In this document: positions 41,845 to 52,299 of the stretch, in pieces
Position numbering within the stretch: the stretch's first letter is position 1
Layout of the letters: each line of letters begins with the position of its first letter
NCBI GenBank assembly: GCA_024235615.1
Contig: JACKMB010000003.1
Location: 248,001 to 312,000 of the forward strand
Length of the DNA: 64,000 nucleotides
Origin: Thauera sp.
GTDB taxonomy: Bacteria; Pseudomonadota; Gammaproteobacteria; Burkholderiales; Rhodocyclaceae
Direction of reading: 5' to 3'
The notes under the pieces: model-generated
The model's input: the letters and a program-made list of their open reading frames with translations, nothing else
Told to the model about the DNA's origin: nothing
The model's database searches: none
Program-made: the position numbers and the translations under genes

Positions 41845-43710
41845 TTATTTGCCTTCCGGCTTCCACACCTGGCCGATCGACAGGCTGTCCACCTTGCGGC
41901 GACGGCCGTAGATGAAGTTGATCAGCATCCGCGACACCAGGATCGCGCTGAACATCGAGGTCAGGATGCCCAGGCAGTGCACCACCGCGAAGCCGCGCAC
42001 CGGGCCGGAGCCGAACACCAGCAGCGCGATGCCCGCGATCAGCGTGGTGATGTTGGAGTCGAGGATGGTGTCCCAGGCGCGGTCGTAGCCGGCCGCGATC
42101 GCCGCCTGCGGGCTGGCGCCGTTGCGGAGCTCCTCGCGGATGCGCTCGTTGATCAGCACGTTGGCGTCGATCGCCATGCCGAGCGTGAGCGCCATCGCGG
42201 CGATGCCCGGCAGGGTCAGCGTGGCCTGCAGCAGCGACAGCAGCGCCACCAGCAGCAGCAGGTTGGCCGCAAGCGCGATCGAGGACACCAGGCCGAACAG
42301 CAGGTAGTAGGCGCACATGAACACGACGATCGCGAGGAAGCCCCACAGCGTCGAGTTGAAACCCTTCTGGATGTTCTCTGCGCCCAGGCTGGGGCCGACG
42401 GTGCGCTCCTCGATGATCTCCATCGGCGCGGCCAGCGAGCCGGCGCGCAGCAGCAGCGCGACGTCGTTGGCCTCGACCGTGCTCATGCGGCCCGAGATCT
42501 GCACGCGCCCGCCGCCGATCTCGCTGCGGATCACCGGCGCGGTCACGACCTCGCCCTTGCCCTTCTCGAAGAGCAGGATGGCCATGCGCTTGCCGACGTT
42601 CTCGCGCGTGACGTCGCGGAAGATGCGTGCACCGGCGGCGTCCAGCGTCAGGTGCACCGCGGGTTCGTTGGTCTGGCCGTCGAAGCCGGGTTGGGCGTCG
42701 GTGAGGCGGTCGCCGGTGAGCACGACCTGCTTCTTGACCAGCAGCGGCGAGCCGCCGCGCTCGGTGTACAGCTCGGTGCCGAAGGGCACGCTGCCGGCGA
42801 GCGCCTGTTCGATCGCGCCCGGAGTGTCGTCCACCATGCGCACTTCCAGCGTGGCGGTGCGGCCGAGGATGTCCTTGGCCTTGGCGACGTCCTGCACGCC
42901 GGGCAGCTGCACCACGATGCGCTCGGCGCCCTGCTGCTGGATCACTGGCTCGGCAACGCCGAGCTCGTTGATGCGGTTGTGCAGGGTGGTGATGTTCTGC
43001 TTGATCGCGAAGTCGCGCATGGTCTGCTGCGCCTGCGGCGTCAGCGTGGCGACCAGCTTGAGGTCGTCGGCGGAATCGTCACGCTCGACGAGCTGCAGGT
43101 CGGCGGTGCTGTCCAGGATCGCGCGCCGCCCCGCCTCGCGCTGGGCGGCGTCGCGGAAGCGGATCACCACGGTGTTGCCTTCGCGGGTGATGCCGGCGTG
43201 GCGCACGCTTTTGTCGCGCATCAGGGTGCGCAGGTCGCCCGTGGTCGAGTCGAGGCGCTTGACCAGCGCGCCCGGCATGTCCACTTCGAGCAGGAAGTGC
43301 ACGCCCCCGCGCAGGTCGAGGCCGAGGTACATCGGCAGCGCCTGGATCGAGGTCAGCCAGCTCGGCGAGGCCGACAGCAGGTTGAGCGCGACCACGTAGG
43401 ACGGATCGGATGCGTCGGGGTTGAAGGCCTGCTCGATGACGTCCTTCGCGCGCAGCTGGGTCTCGGTGTCCTTGAAGCGGGCGCGCACGCTGTTGGCGTC
43501 GGAGAAGATGCCGGTGTTGTCGATGCCGGCGGCCTTCAGCGCGCCGGCGATGCGGTCGGTGGTGGCCGCGGCGTCGAGCTTGAGCGTGGCCTTGGCGCTG
43601 GACACCTGCACCGCCGGCACCTCGCCGTAGAAGTTGGGCAGGGTGTAGAGCAGGCCCCAGAGCAGCACGAGGCCGATCAGGAGGTTCTTCCAGAGGGGAT
43701 AGCGGTTCAT
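41845..43710 (-). CDS. secD: Protein translocase subunit SecD
   Basis: The larger partner of SecF. The 621-residue product starts MNRYPLWKNLLIGLVLLWG, has GLDLRGGVHFLLEVDMPGAL at the start of the periplasmic P1 region, ERIVVQLPGVQDVAKAKDIL, and the C-terminal six-segment membrane domain with LGAENIQKGFNSTLWGF, ALTLGMAIDANVLINERIRE and SGPVRGFAVVHCLGIL. 27 bases upstream of secF. Confidence 0.97.
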   Translation of the reverse strand: MNRYPLWKNLLIGLVLLWGLLYTLPNFYGEVPAVQVSSAKATLKLDAAATTDRIAGALKAAGIDNTGIFSDANSVRARFKDTETQLRAKDVIEQAFNPDASDPSYVVALNLLSASPSWLTSIQALPMYLGLDLRGGVHFLLEVDMPGALVKRLDSTTGDLRTLMRDKSVRHAGITREGNTVVIRFRDAAQREAGRRAILDSTADLQLVERDDSADDLKLVATLTPQAQQTMRDFAIKQNITTLHNRINELGVAEPVIQQQGAERIVVQLPGVQDVAKAKDILGRTATLEVRMVDDTPGAIEQALAGSVPFGTELYTERGGSPLLVKKQVVLTGDRLTDAQPGFDGQTNEPAVHLTLDAAGARIFRDVTRENVGKRMAILLFEKGKGEVVTAPVIRSEIGGGRVQISGRMSTVEANDVALLLRAGSLAAPMEIIEERTVGPSLGAENIQKGFNSTLWGFLAIVVFMCAYYLLFGLVSSIALAANLLLLVALLSLLQATLTLPGIAAMALTLGMAIDANVLINERIREELRNGASPQAAIAAGYDRAWDTILDSNITTLIAGIALLVFGSGPVRGFAVVHCLGILTSMFSAILVSRMLINFIYGRRRKVDSLSIGQVWKPEGK

Positions 43711-43873
43711 CGTCGGCGGGAATTTGGGTGGAGCGGGGCCCGACGGGACGCGTCGGGTCGCGCCTGCCGGGCGCCTGGCCGCACCCGTGGACGGGGCGGC
43801 GATGGGATGCAGGGGCCGGCCATGGGCCCGCGGCGGCCGGGCGGTCGCGCCGCCCGCCGCCGCGCCGGGAGGG

Positions 43874-44200
43874 TCAGAGCGCCTTCAGCGTGCCCTTGGG
43901 CAGCACGGTGGCGACGGCCTGCTTCTGCGCGGCGACCACGGTGTTGGGGGCGACTTCGATCTGCACGAAGCTGTCGCCGACCTCGACGACGCGACCGGCG
44001 ATGCCACCGCCGGTGACGACCTCGTCACCCTTGGCGAGCGCTTCGACCATGGCCTTGTGCTCCTTCGCGCGCTTCATCTGCGGGCGGATCATCAGGAACC
44101 ACAGCACCACGAACATCAGGATCAGCGGCAGCAGGCCCATCAGGCCTCCGGTGGGGTCGGCGGCGCCAGCGGCCTGGGCGTAGGCATTGGAAATCAGCAC
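43874..44200 (-). CDS. yajC: Preprotein translocase accessory subunit YajC
   Basis: Small membrane partner of SecDF. The 108-residue protein has a short N-terminus (MLISNAYAQAAGAADPTGG), one membrane segment (LLPLILMFVVLWFLMIRPQ) and a cytoplasmic part with GDEVVTGGGIAGRVVEVGDS, the YajC signature. It lies between tgt and secD, the standard order; the 163-base gap to secD is high G+C with several possible hairpins but no clear promoter. Confidence 0.96.
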   Translation of the reverse strand: MLISNAYAQAAGAADPTGGLMGLLPLILMFVVLWFLMIRPQMKRAKEHKAMVEALAKGDEVVTGGGIAGRVVEVGDSFVQIEVAPNTVVAAQKQAVATVLPKGTLKAL

Positions 44201-44291
44201 GTTGAAACTCCGGTTGGAAGAAAAACGATGAAGTATAGCAGTAGCCGGGATGCGGCCCGGGACGGGTGAGACGGCCCGCGCGGCGAAGGGT

Positions 44292-46470
<2,179 letters not shown>

Positions 46471-46531
46471 CGTGTCGTGTTCGGTGGAGATTGTTCTGGT
46501 CCGGCCGGCGCGGTCGCGGGCGACGGCTCGC

Positions 46532-46561
46532 TTGCCGCCCCGGCTCGTGTTCGGGGATAAT
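46532..46561 (+). promoter_or_regulatory. Promoter of tRNA-Leu
   Basis: TTGCCG (46532-46537) and GATAAT (46556-46561) with an 18-base spacer, 11 bases ahead of the tRNA 5' end. This is the best-formed sigma-70-type promoter in the window. Confidence 0.7.
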
Positions 46562-46572
46562 GCGCGTCCCGT

Positions 46573-46657
46573 GCCGGGATGGCGGAATCGGTAGACGCAG
46601 CGGATTCAAAATCCGCCGCCGCAAGGTGTGTGGGTTCGAGTCCCACTCTCGGCACCA
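46573..46657 (+). tRNA. tRNA-Leu (anticodon CAA)
   Basis: An 85-nt class II tRNA with encoded CCA. The acceptor arms GCCGGGA (46573-46579) and TCTCGGC pair with one G-U; the anticodon stem GCGGA/TCCGC encloses TTCAAAA with anticodon CAA at 46607-46609, reading UUG. The long variable arm and GGTTCGAGTCC T-arm are typical of tRNA-Leu. No integrase or duplicated 3' end nearby, so it is not an occupied attachment site in this window. Confidence 0.96.
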
Positions 46658-46671
46658 GTTTCTGGCTCCGT

Positions 46672-46688
46672 CGGTCGATCATCGACCG
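46672..46688 (+). terminator. Small hairpin after tRNA-Leu
   Basis: CGGTCGAT and ATCGACCG are perfectly complementary across one base, so about 6-7 bp can form 15 bases after the tRNA. A weak T-rich patch (GGCTTTCTTC) follows. A modest terminator candidate. Nothing else is seen up to 46890. Confidence 0.35.
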
Positions 46689-46890
46689 CAGGGCTTTCTT
46701 CGATGGGCGCGGCGTTCGACCACGCCCGTCCCAGCGTCGTTCGCGGCGGAGTTCTCCGTTCGCTTTTCCGCCCCCAGCTTCCCGCAACCCGATCGGCCGC
46801 TTCCGTCCCTGCGCAGGCCGGACCCCGGTGTCGCGTCCCCGCGCCCGTTTCCGGCCCGCGATTCTGGAGCGCTCCGGGGCGAAAATCAAA

Positions 46891-47787
46891 TCAGGCGAAG
46901 TTCTGCTTCGCGTGCGCGCCCTCGCTGATCGCGCGCACCGCGGGGTGGGTCAGCCTGCGCTCGACCGAGATCGCGTAATAGGTTTCGGTGACCCCTTTCG
47001 CGTCCCCCAGGTGCACCAGCCCGCCCTGGCGGCAGAGCTGCTCGCCGACCAGTGATGCGCTCGGGAAGATGCCCGCGCCGGCCTCGGCGAAGGCGCGCAT
47101 CAGCGCGCTGTCGTCGAACTCGCCGACGATGCGCGGACGCAGCCCGGCGGCCTCGATCCAGCGCAGCAGCGGCCCGCGCACGCTGGCCTCGACCCCCGGC
47201 AGCAGCAGCGGTGCGCCGTCGAGATGGGCGGGAAAGTCGCCGGCGAGGCGGGCGGCGAGCGCGGGCGCGGCGTAGAAGCCGATGGTCGACTCGCCGAGCG
47301 CATGGCTGAAGCCGCGCACGTCCATGGCGGGCGGCAGCGGGCTGTCGGCGAGGACCACGTCGAGTTTGTGGATGGCGAGCTCGCCGAGCAGGGCGTCGAA
47401 CTTGCCCTCGCGGCAGACGATGCGCATCGGCTCGGGGAGGTCCATCGACGGCGCCAGCAGCAGCCACGCGATCGCCTTCGGCACCACGTCGGCGATGCCC
47501 ACGCGGAAGGGCACGGCACGCCCGGTGGCGCGGCTCTGCAGCGCTTCCTCGAGCTCGTTGCCGAGGCGGAAGATCTCCTCGGCGTAGTCCAGCACCATGC
47601 GTCCGGTCTCGGTCAGCACCAGGCCGCGGCCCTGGCGCTTGAAGAGGTTCACGCCGAGATCGGTCTCCAGCGTGGCGATCTGGCCCGACAGGGTCTGCGG
47701 CGCCAGCCCGGAACGTTCCGCCGCGCGCACGATCCCACCCGCACGGGCCACGGTCCAGAAATGATGGAGCTGCTTGTAGTTCAGCAT
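46891..47787 (-). CDS. nhaR: LysR-family regulator, NhaR type
   Basis: A 298-residue LysR-type regulator. The winged helix-turn-helix is at about 4-62 (LNYKQLHHFWTVARAGGIVR, LAPQTLSGQIATLE), and the start MLNYKQLHHFW plus the LSGQIATLETDLGVNLFKRQGRGL region closely resembles NhaR, the activator of sodium/proton antiport genes. The C-terminal effector domain has IGFYAAPALAARLAGDFP. No antiporter gene is adjacent, so the symbol is by similarity only. ATG 47787 gives the family start. Divergent from the HPF-like gene. Confidence 0.82.
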   Translation of the reverse strand: MLNYKQLHHFWTVARAGGIVRAAERSGLAPQTLSGQIATLETDLGVNLFKRQGRGLVLTETGRMVLDYAEEIFRLGNELEEALQSRATGRAVPFRVGIADVVPKAIAWLLLAPSMDLPEPMRIVCREGKFDALLGELAIHKLDVVLADSPLPPAMDVRGFSHALGESTIGFYAAPALAARLAGDFPAHLDGAPLLLPGVEASVRGPLLRWIEAAGLRPRIVGEFDDSALMRAFAEAGAGIFPSASLVGEQLCRQGGLVHLGDAKGVTETYYAISVERRLTHPAVRAISEGAHAKQNFA

Positions 47788-47937
47788 GGGTCGCCTCCGG
47801 CGCACGCGATTCGATACTTCGGAAAAATCGGATTCAAATTCTGCTGAACCGAGATTCTATCGAACAGTCTGAGCGGTAGTATCCACCGGAGCACAGGGCC
47901 CGATGGATCCGTGCAACGAAAACGAAGGAGACTGGAC

Positions 47938-48270
47938 ATGCGTATCGATCTGCATTGCGACGGTGTTGAGACCGCCCCCGGCCTGCGCGACTACGTGGCG
48001 CAGCGGATGCGTTCGTCGATCGGCCGCTTCCGCGACCACATCCAGTGGGCGCGCGTGAAGGTCGCCGCGGTGAATGGTCCGGAGGGCGGCACCGACAAGC
48101 GCTGCGTCGTGCAGCTGCGCCTGCGCAACCTGCCCGACGTGGTGTTCGCGATCACCCAGCTCGACGTGCGAGCCGCGGTGGACGAGGCGGCCGACCGGGT
48201 TGCCCGCGTGCTCGCCCAGCGCGTGCGCCGCCACCAGCGCGGGCCGGCGATGGCCGCGATCCCGGCATGA
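47938..48270 (+). CDS. HPF/RaiA-like ribosome-associated protein
   Basis: A 110-residue protein of the S30AE-like fold, likely a short ribosome hibernation factor. It starts MRIDLHCDGVETAPGLRDYV and has RMRSSIGRFRDHIQWARVKV, KRCVVQLRLRNLPDVVFAIT and VDEAADRVARVLAQRVRRH, the beta-alpha-beta pattern of the family. GAAGGAG at 47926-47932 sets the start. It lacks the C-terminal dimerisation domain of long HPF. Divergent from nhaR; not linked to rpoN here. Confidence 0.75.
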   Translation: MRIDLHCDGVETAPGLRDYVAQRMRSSIGRFRDHIQWARVKVAAVNGPEGGTDKRCVVQLRLRNLPDVVFAITQLDVRAAVDEAADRVARVLAQRVRRHQRGPAMAAIPA

Positions 48271-48363
48271 TTCTTTCGTAGTCCCTGCAGCAAACCCCCG
48301 GTCGTCCGCCCGTTCGGCGCCGGTTCCAAAACAAATCGACGATCCCACTGGAGGACTTCCACC

Positions 48364-49029
48364 ATGGAAAACCGCATCAGCACCCTGGGCCGGGCCGAAG
48401 TCTCGGTCCTGCAGACCAACAAGGTCATCCGCAACACCTACATGCTGCTGTCGCTGACGCTGGCCTTCTCGGCGCTGACCGCCGGCCTGTCGATGGCGAT
48501 GGGCGCGCCGCGCCTGGGCATCCTGATCACGCTGGTCGGCTACTTCGGCCTGCTGTTCGCCACCACCAAGTTCCGCGACAGCAGCCTTGGCATCGTGTTC
48601 GTGTTCGCGCTGACCGGCTTCATGGGCTTCACCCTCGGCCCGATCATCTCCTCGTACCTGGCGCTCCCCAACGGCAGCTCGATCGTGATGCAGGCGATGG
48701 CCGGCACCGCGGCGATCTTCCTCGGCCTGTCGGCCTACGCGGTGACGACCAAGAAGGACTTCTCCTTCATGGGCGGCTTCCTGATGGTCGGCATCCTGGT
48801 GGCCTTCCTCGCCGGCCTGGGCGCGATCTTCTTCGAGATCCCGGCGCTGTCGCTGACCGTCTCGGCCGCCTTCGTGCTGCTGATGTCTGGCCTGATCCTG
48901 TTCGAGACCAGCAACATCATCCACGGCGGCGAGACCAACTACATCATGGCCACGGTGTCGCTGTTCGTGTCGATCTTCAACCTCTTCACCAGCCTGCTGC
49001 ACCTGCTGGGTTTCGCCAACAACGACTGA
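48364..49029 (+). CDS. Bax inhibitor-1 family membrane protein (YccA-like)
   Basis: A 221-residue polytopic protein with seven hydrophobic segments, of the BI-1/TMBIM family that includes E. coli YccA, which modulates FtsH. The start ENRISTLGRAEVSVLQTNKV and the motifs GFTLGPIISSYL and LLMSGLILFETSNIIHGG, with YIMATVSLFVSIFNLFTSLL at the end, are diagnostic. GGAGGA lies 9 bases before the ATG. Followed by an intrinsic terminator. Confidence 0.93.
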   Translation: MENRISTLGRAEVSVLQTNKVIRNTYMLLSLTLAFSALTAGLSMAMGAPRLGILITLVGYFGLLFATTKFRDSSLGIVFVFALTGFMGFTLGPIISSYLALPNGSSIVMQAMAGTAAIFLGLSAYAVTTKKDFSFMGGFLMVGILVAFLAGLGAIFFEIPALSLTVSAAFVLLMSGLILFETSNIIHGGETNYIMATVSLFVSIFNLFTSLLHLLGFANND

Positions 49030-49065
49030 CCCGGATCGCCCGCCGCGGCGGGCAACATCCGCAAA

Positions 49066-49100
49066 GGGGCGGTGGCCGCGAGGCGCCGCCCCGTTCTTTT
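49066..49100 (+). terminator. Intrinsic terminator after the BI-1 gene
   Basis: GGGGCGG (49066-49072) pairs with CCGCCCC (49086-49092), extended by inner pairs, and is followed by GTTCTTTT. Located 36 bases past the stop codon; a smaller GCCCGC/GCGGGC hairpin lies just before it. Confidence 0.8.
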
Positions 49101-49161
49101 GTGCGCACGCCGCGCTTTTGCGCTGCAGCACGCGCGCCGTACGCGGCCGGGCGGCTGGCGT

Positions 49162-49167
49162 TACAAT
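49162..49167 (+). promoter_or_regulatory. Candidate -10 box for accA
   Basis: TACAAT 31 bases before the accA ATG; no convincing -35 at the right distance. The segment CACATTTTTGACTGGGA follows before the start codon. Confidence 0.4.
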
Positions 49168-49197
49168 GGCGCACATTTTTGACTGGGACAGCCCGGG

Positions 49198-50163
<966 letters not shown>

Positions 50164-50199
50164 GGCTCCCGGGCACTGCCCGACTCGCTGCAGAGCCGG

Positions 50200-50272
50200 A
50201 TCGCGGCTTGCGCCGCTGCATCACGCGAAACCTGGCTGTACGGTTCCGCGTCGCAGTGGTGCAAGCCGCGAT
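50200..50272. repeat. Inverted repeat, possibly REP-like
   Basis: ATCGCGGCTTGC (50200-50211) and GCAAGCCGCGAT (50261-50272) are a perfect 12-bp inverted pair 49 bases apart in the accA-tilS gap. The left arm continues GCCGCTGCATC, close to the arms of the element at 27188-27258 (CGCGGCTGCCGCCGCTCCTAC), suggesting the same family in a degenerate form. Confidence 0.5.
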
Positions 50273-50305
50273 TCCTTTCAACCTCGCAATCCGCTCATTG
50301 CCGCC

Positions 50306-51673
50306 ATGAAGCCCTCGTCCGCCGATGTGCTGCCCGAATCCGCCGCCGTGGTCCTCGCCGCGGCCGGTGTCGGCGCCGGCAGCCGGGTGTGCTGTGCGCT
50401 CTCCGGCGGGGTGGATTCGGTGGTGCTGTTCGAGCTCCTGCGCCAGCTGCAGCCGCGCTTCGGCTTCGACCTGCTCGCCGCCCACGTCGACCACGGCCTC
50501 AGCCCGAACGCCGCGGCGTGGGCGCGCGCCTGCTCCGAGCGCTGCGCGGCCGCGGGCGTTCCCCTGACCGTCTTCCGCGTCGACGTGGATCGCGCCCACG
50601 CCGATGGCCTCGAGGCCGCCGCGCGCTTGGCGCGCCACGCCGCGCTCGCCCAGGTGGACTGCGGCTGGCTCGCCTTCGGCCATCACCAGGACGACCAGGC
50701 CGAGACCCTGCTGTTCCGCCTGCTGCGCGGCAGCGGCGTGCGCGGGGCGGCGGCGATGCGCGCGGTGGAGCCGGGCGGGGCAGGGCGTCCGGGGCGGCTG
50801 CGCCCGCTGCTCGGGCTGCGCCGCGCGCGCTTGCTCGAGTGGGCGCACGCGCATGGGCTCGCCTGGGTGGAGGACGAGAGCAACGCCGAGCTGCGCTTCA
50901 CCCGCAACGCCCTCCGCCACCGCCTGCTGCCGGTGGCCGAGGACCTCTTTCCCGCGGCGGTGCCGAACCTGGCGCGCGCTGCCGCGCACTTCGCCGAGGC
51001 CGACCGGCTGCTCGGCGAGCTGGCCGCGATGGATGCCGCGGCCTGCGGTGCCCCCGCGCCCCCTGTGCTGCGCCGCGCGGACTTCCTCGCGCTGAGTGCG
51101 GCGCGCCAGGCCAACCTGCTGCGCTGGCTGCTGCGCGGGCTCGATGCGCCCCTGCCCGGTTCGGTCCCTCTTGTCGAGGCCCTGCGCCAGTTGCGTGCGT
51201 GCGACGCTGCCCACTCCCTGCGCCTGCCGCTCGGTGGCTGGGCGTGCTGCGCCTACCGCGACCGCGTGTGGCTGGAGCCGGCGCGGGCGGTCGTGCCGCA
51301 GGGGTTGCGCTGGCAGGGCGAGGCGGTGATGCGCTGGGGTGGGGATGAAGTGCGCCTCACGGAGGCGATCGGCGAGGGCCTGGACCGCAATCGCCTGGAG
51401 TGCGCCGGCGAGGTCCGGCTCGCGCCGCGGGGCGAGGGGCTGCGACTTTGCCTGCACCCGGCACGGCCGCGGCGCGAGCTGCGCAAGCTCTGCCAGGAGG
51501 CCGCGATCCCGGCGTGGCTGCGCGACCGCCTGCCGGTGCTCTGGGTGGATGGCGAGCCCGCCTGGGTGGGCGGCATCGGGGTCGCGGCGGAGTTCGCCTG
51601 CGCGCCGCAGGCGCCCGGGCTGGTGCCGGAGTGGCGACCGGGCGGCGTGCCCGCAAGCGCGCCGCCGGACTGA
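50306..51673 (+). CDS. tilS: tRNA(Ile)-lysidine synthase
   Basis: Modifies C34 of tRNA-Ile(CAU) to lysidine so that it reads AUA. The 455-residue protein has the PP-loop CALSGGVDSVVLFELL (30-45, SGGVDS at 33-38), AAHVDHGLSPNA, FGHHQDDQAETLLFRLLRGSG and EDESNAELRFTRNALRHRLLP, all diagnostic. The C-terminal domain contains LCLHPARPRRELRKLCQEA and PAWLRDRLPVLW, the TilS-C motif. Follows accA by 142 bases, the usual betaproteobacterial order. Confidence 0.96.
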   Translation: MKPSSADVLPESAAVVLAAAGVGAGSRVCCALSGGVDSVVLFELLRQLQPRFGFDLLAAHVDHGLSPNAAAWARACSERCAAAGVPLTVFRVDVDRAHADGLEAAARLARHAALAQVDCGWLAFGHHQDDQAETLLFRLLRGSGVRGAAAMRAVEPGGAGRPGRLRPLLGLRRARLLEWAHAHGLAWVEDESNAELRFTRNALRHRLLPVAEDLFPAAVPNLARAAAHFAEADRLLGELAAMDAAACGAPAPPVLRRADFLALSAARQANLLRWLLRGLDAPLPGSVPLVEALRQLRACDAAHSLRLPLGGWACCAYRDRVWLEPARAVVPQGLRWQGEAVMRWGGDEVRLTEAIGEGLDRNRLECAGEVRLAPRGEGLRLCLHPARPRRELRKLCQEAAIPAWLRDRLPVLWVDGEPAWVGGIGVAAEFACAPQAPGLVPEWRPGGVPASAPPD

Positions 51674-51693
51674 ACACGCCGGCCGCAGGGCGC

Positions 51694-52299
51694 TCAGCTG
51701 CGCAGCGTGGTCAGCAGCTGGGCGAGCTCGACTGCCGAGCGCACCTCCATCTTCTCGAAGATCCGCGAGCGGTGCGCCTCCACGGTCCGCATCGAGATCG
51801 ACAGCTCGTCGGCGATCACCTTGTTGTACTTGCCCTCCAGGATCAGCTCCATGACCTCGCGCTCGCGCTGGGTGAGCGTGGCCAGGCGCGCCTCGATGGT
51901 CTCGCGGCTGGCGGCGGCGCGCAGGCGCTCGTCGTCGGTGGCGAGCGCCTTCTCGACGAGGTCCACCAGGTCGTGGTCGTTGAAGGGCTTTTCGATGAAG
52001 TGGAAGGCGCCTTTCTTGAGCGCGGCCACCGCCATCGGCACGTCGCCGTGGCCGGTGATGAAGATCACCGGCAGCCGGCAGCCGCGCGCCAGCAGCTCGT
52101 CGAAGCACTCCAGCCCGCTCATGCCCTGCATGCGGATGTCGAGCACGACGCAGCCACGCCAGTCGCCGCGCCAGTCGGCGAGGAAGGCCTCGGCCGAGGC
52201 CCAGCTCCGGCACGGCACGCCGCGCGTCTTGAACAGCCATTCGAGGGCGTCGCGGATGGCCTCGTCGTCGTCGATGATGTGCGTGCAGGCGGTGTTCAT
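51694..52299 (-). CDS. dctR: Response regulator, FixJ/DctR type
   Basis: A 201-residue response regulator: receiver domain (about 4-120) with acidic pocket DDDE, phospho-acceptor D54 in VVLDIRMQGMSG, conserved T in IFITGHGDVPMAV and K in IEKPF; then a LuxR-type helix-turn-helix (about 135-195) with LTQREREVMELILEG and IADELSISMRTVEAHRSRIF. It overlaps the sensor kinase gene (ATGA) and lies opposite dctPQM, so it most likely activates the transporter, as DctR does in Rhodobacter. Confidence 0.9.
   Translation of the reverse strand: MNTACTHIIDDDEAIRDALEWLFKTRGVPCRSWASAEAFLADWRGDWRGCVVLDIRMQGMSGLECFDELLARGCRLPVIFITGHGDVPMAVAALKKGAFHFIEKPFNDHDLVDLVEKALATDDERLRAAASRETIEARLATLTQREREVMELILEGKYNKVIADELSISMRTVEAHRSRIFEKMEVRSAVELAQLLTTLRS

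Noticed and set aside
40717-44016. A 1099-codon plus-strand open frame over secF-secD
   Set aside because: Antisense shadow of secF, secD and their spacer; composition (His/Arg/Gln-rich) is typical of shadow frames and no motif is present.
46573-46890. tRNA-Leu as an integration site for a mobile element
   Set aside because: No integrase, no repeated tRNA 3' end and only housekeeping genes on both sides in the window.
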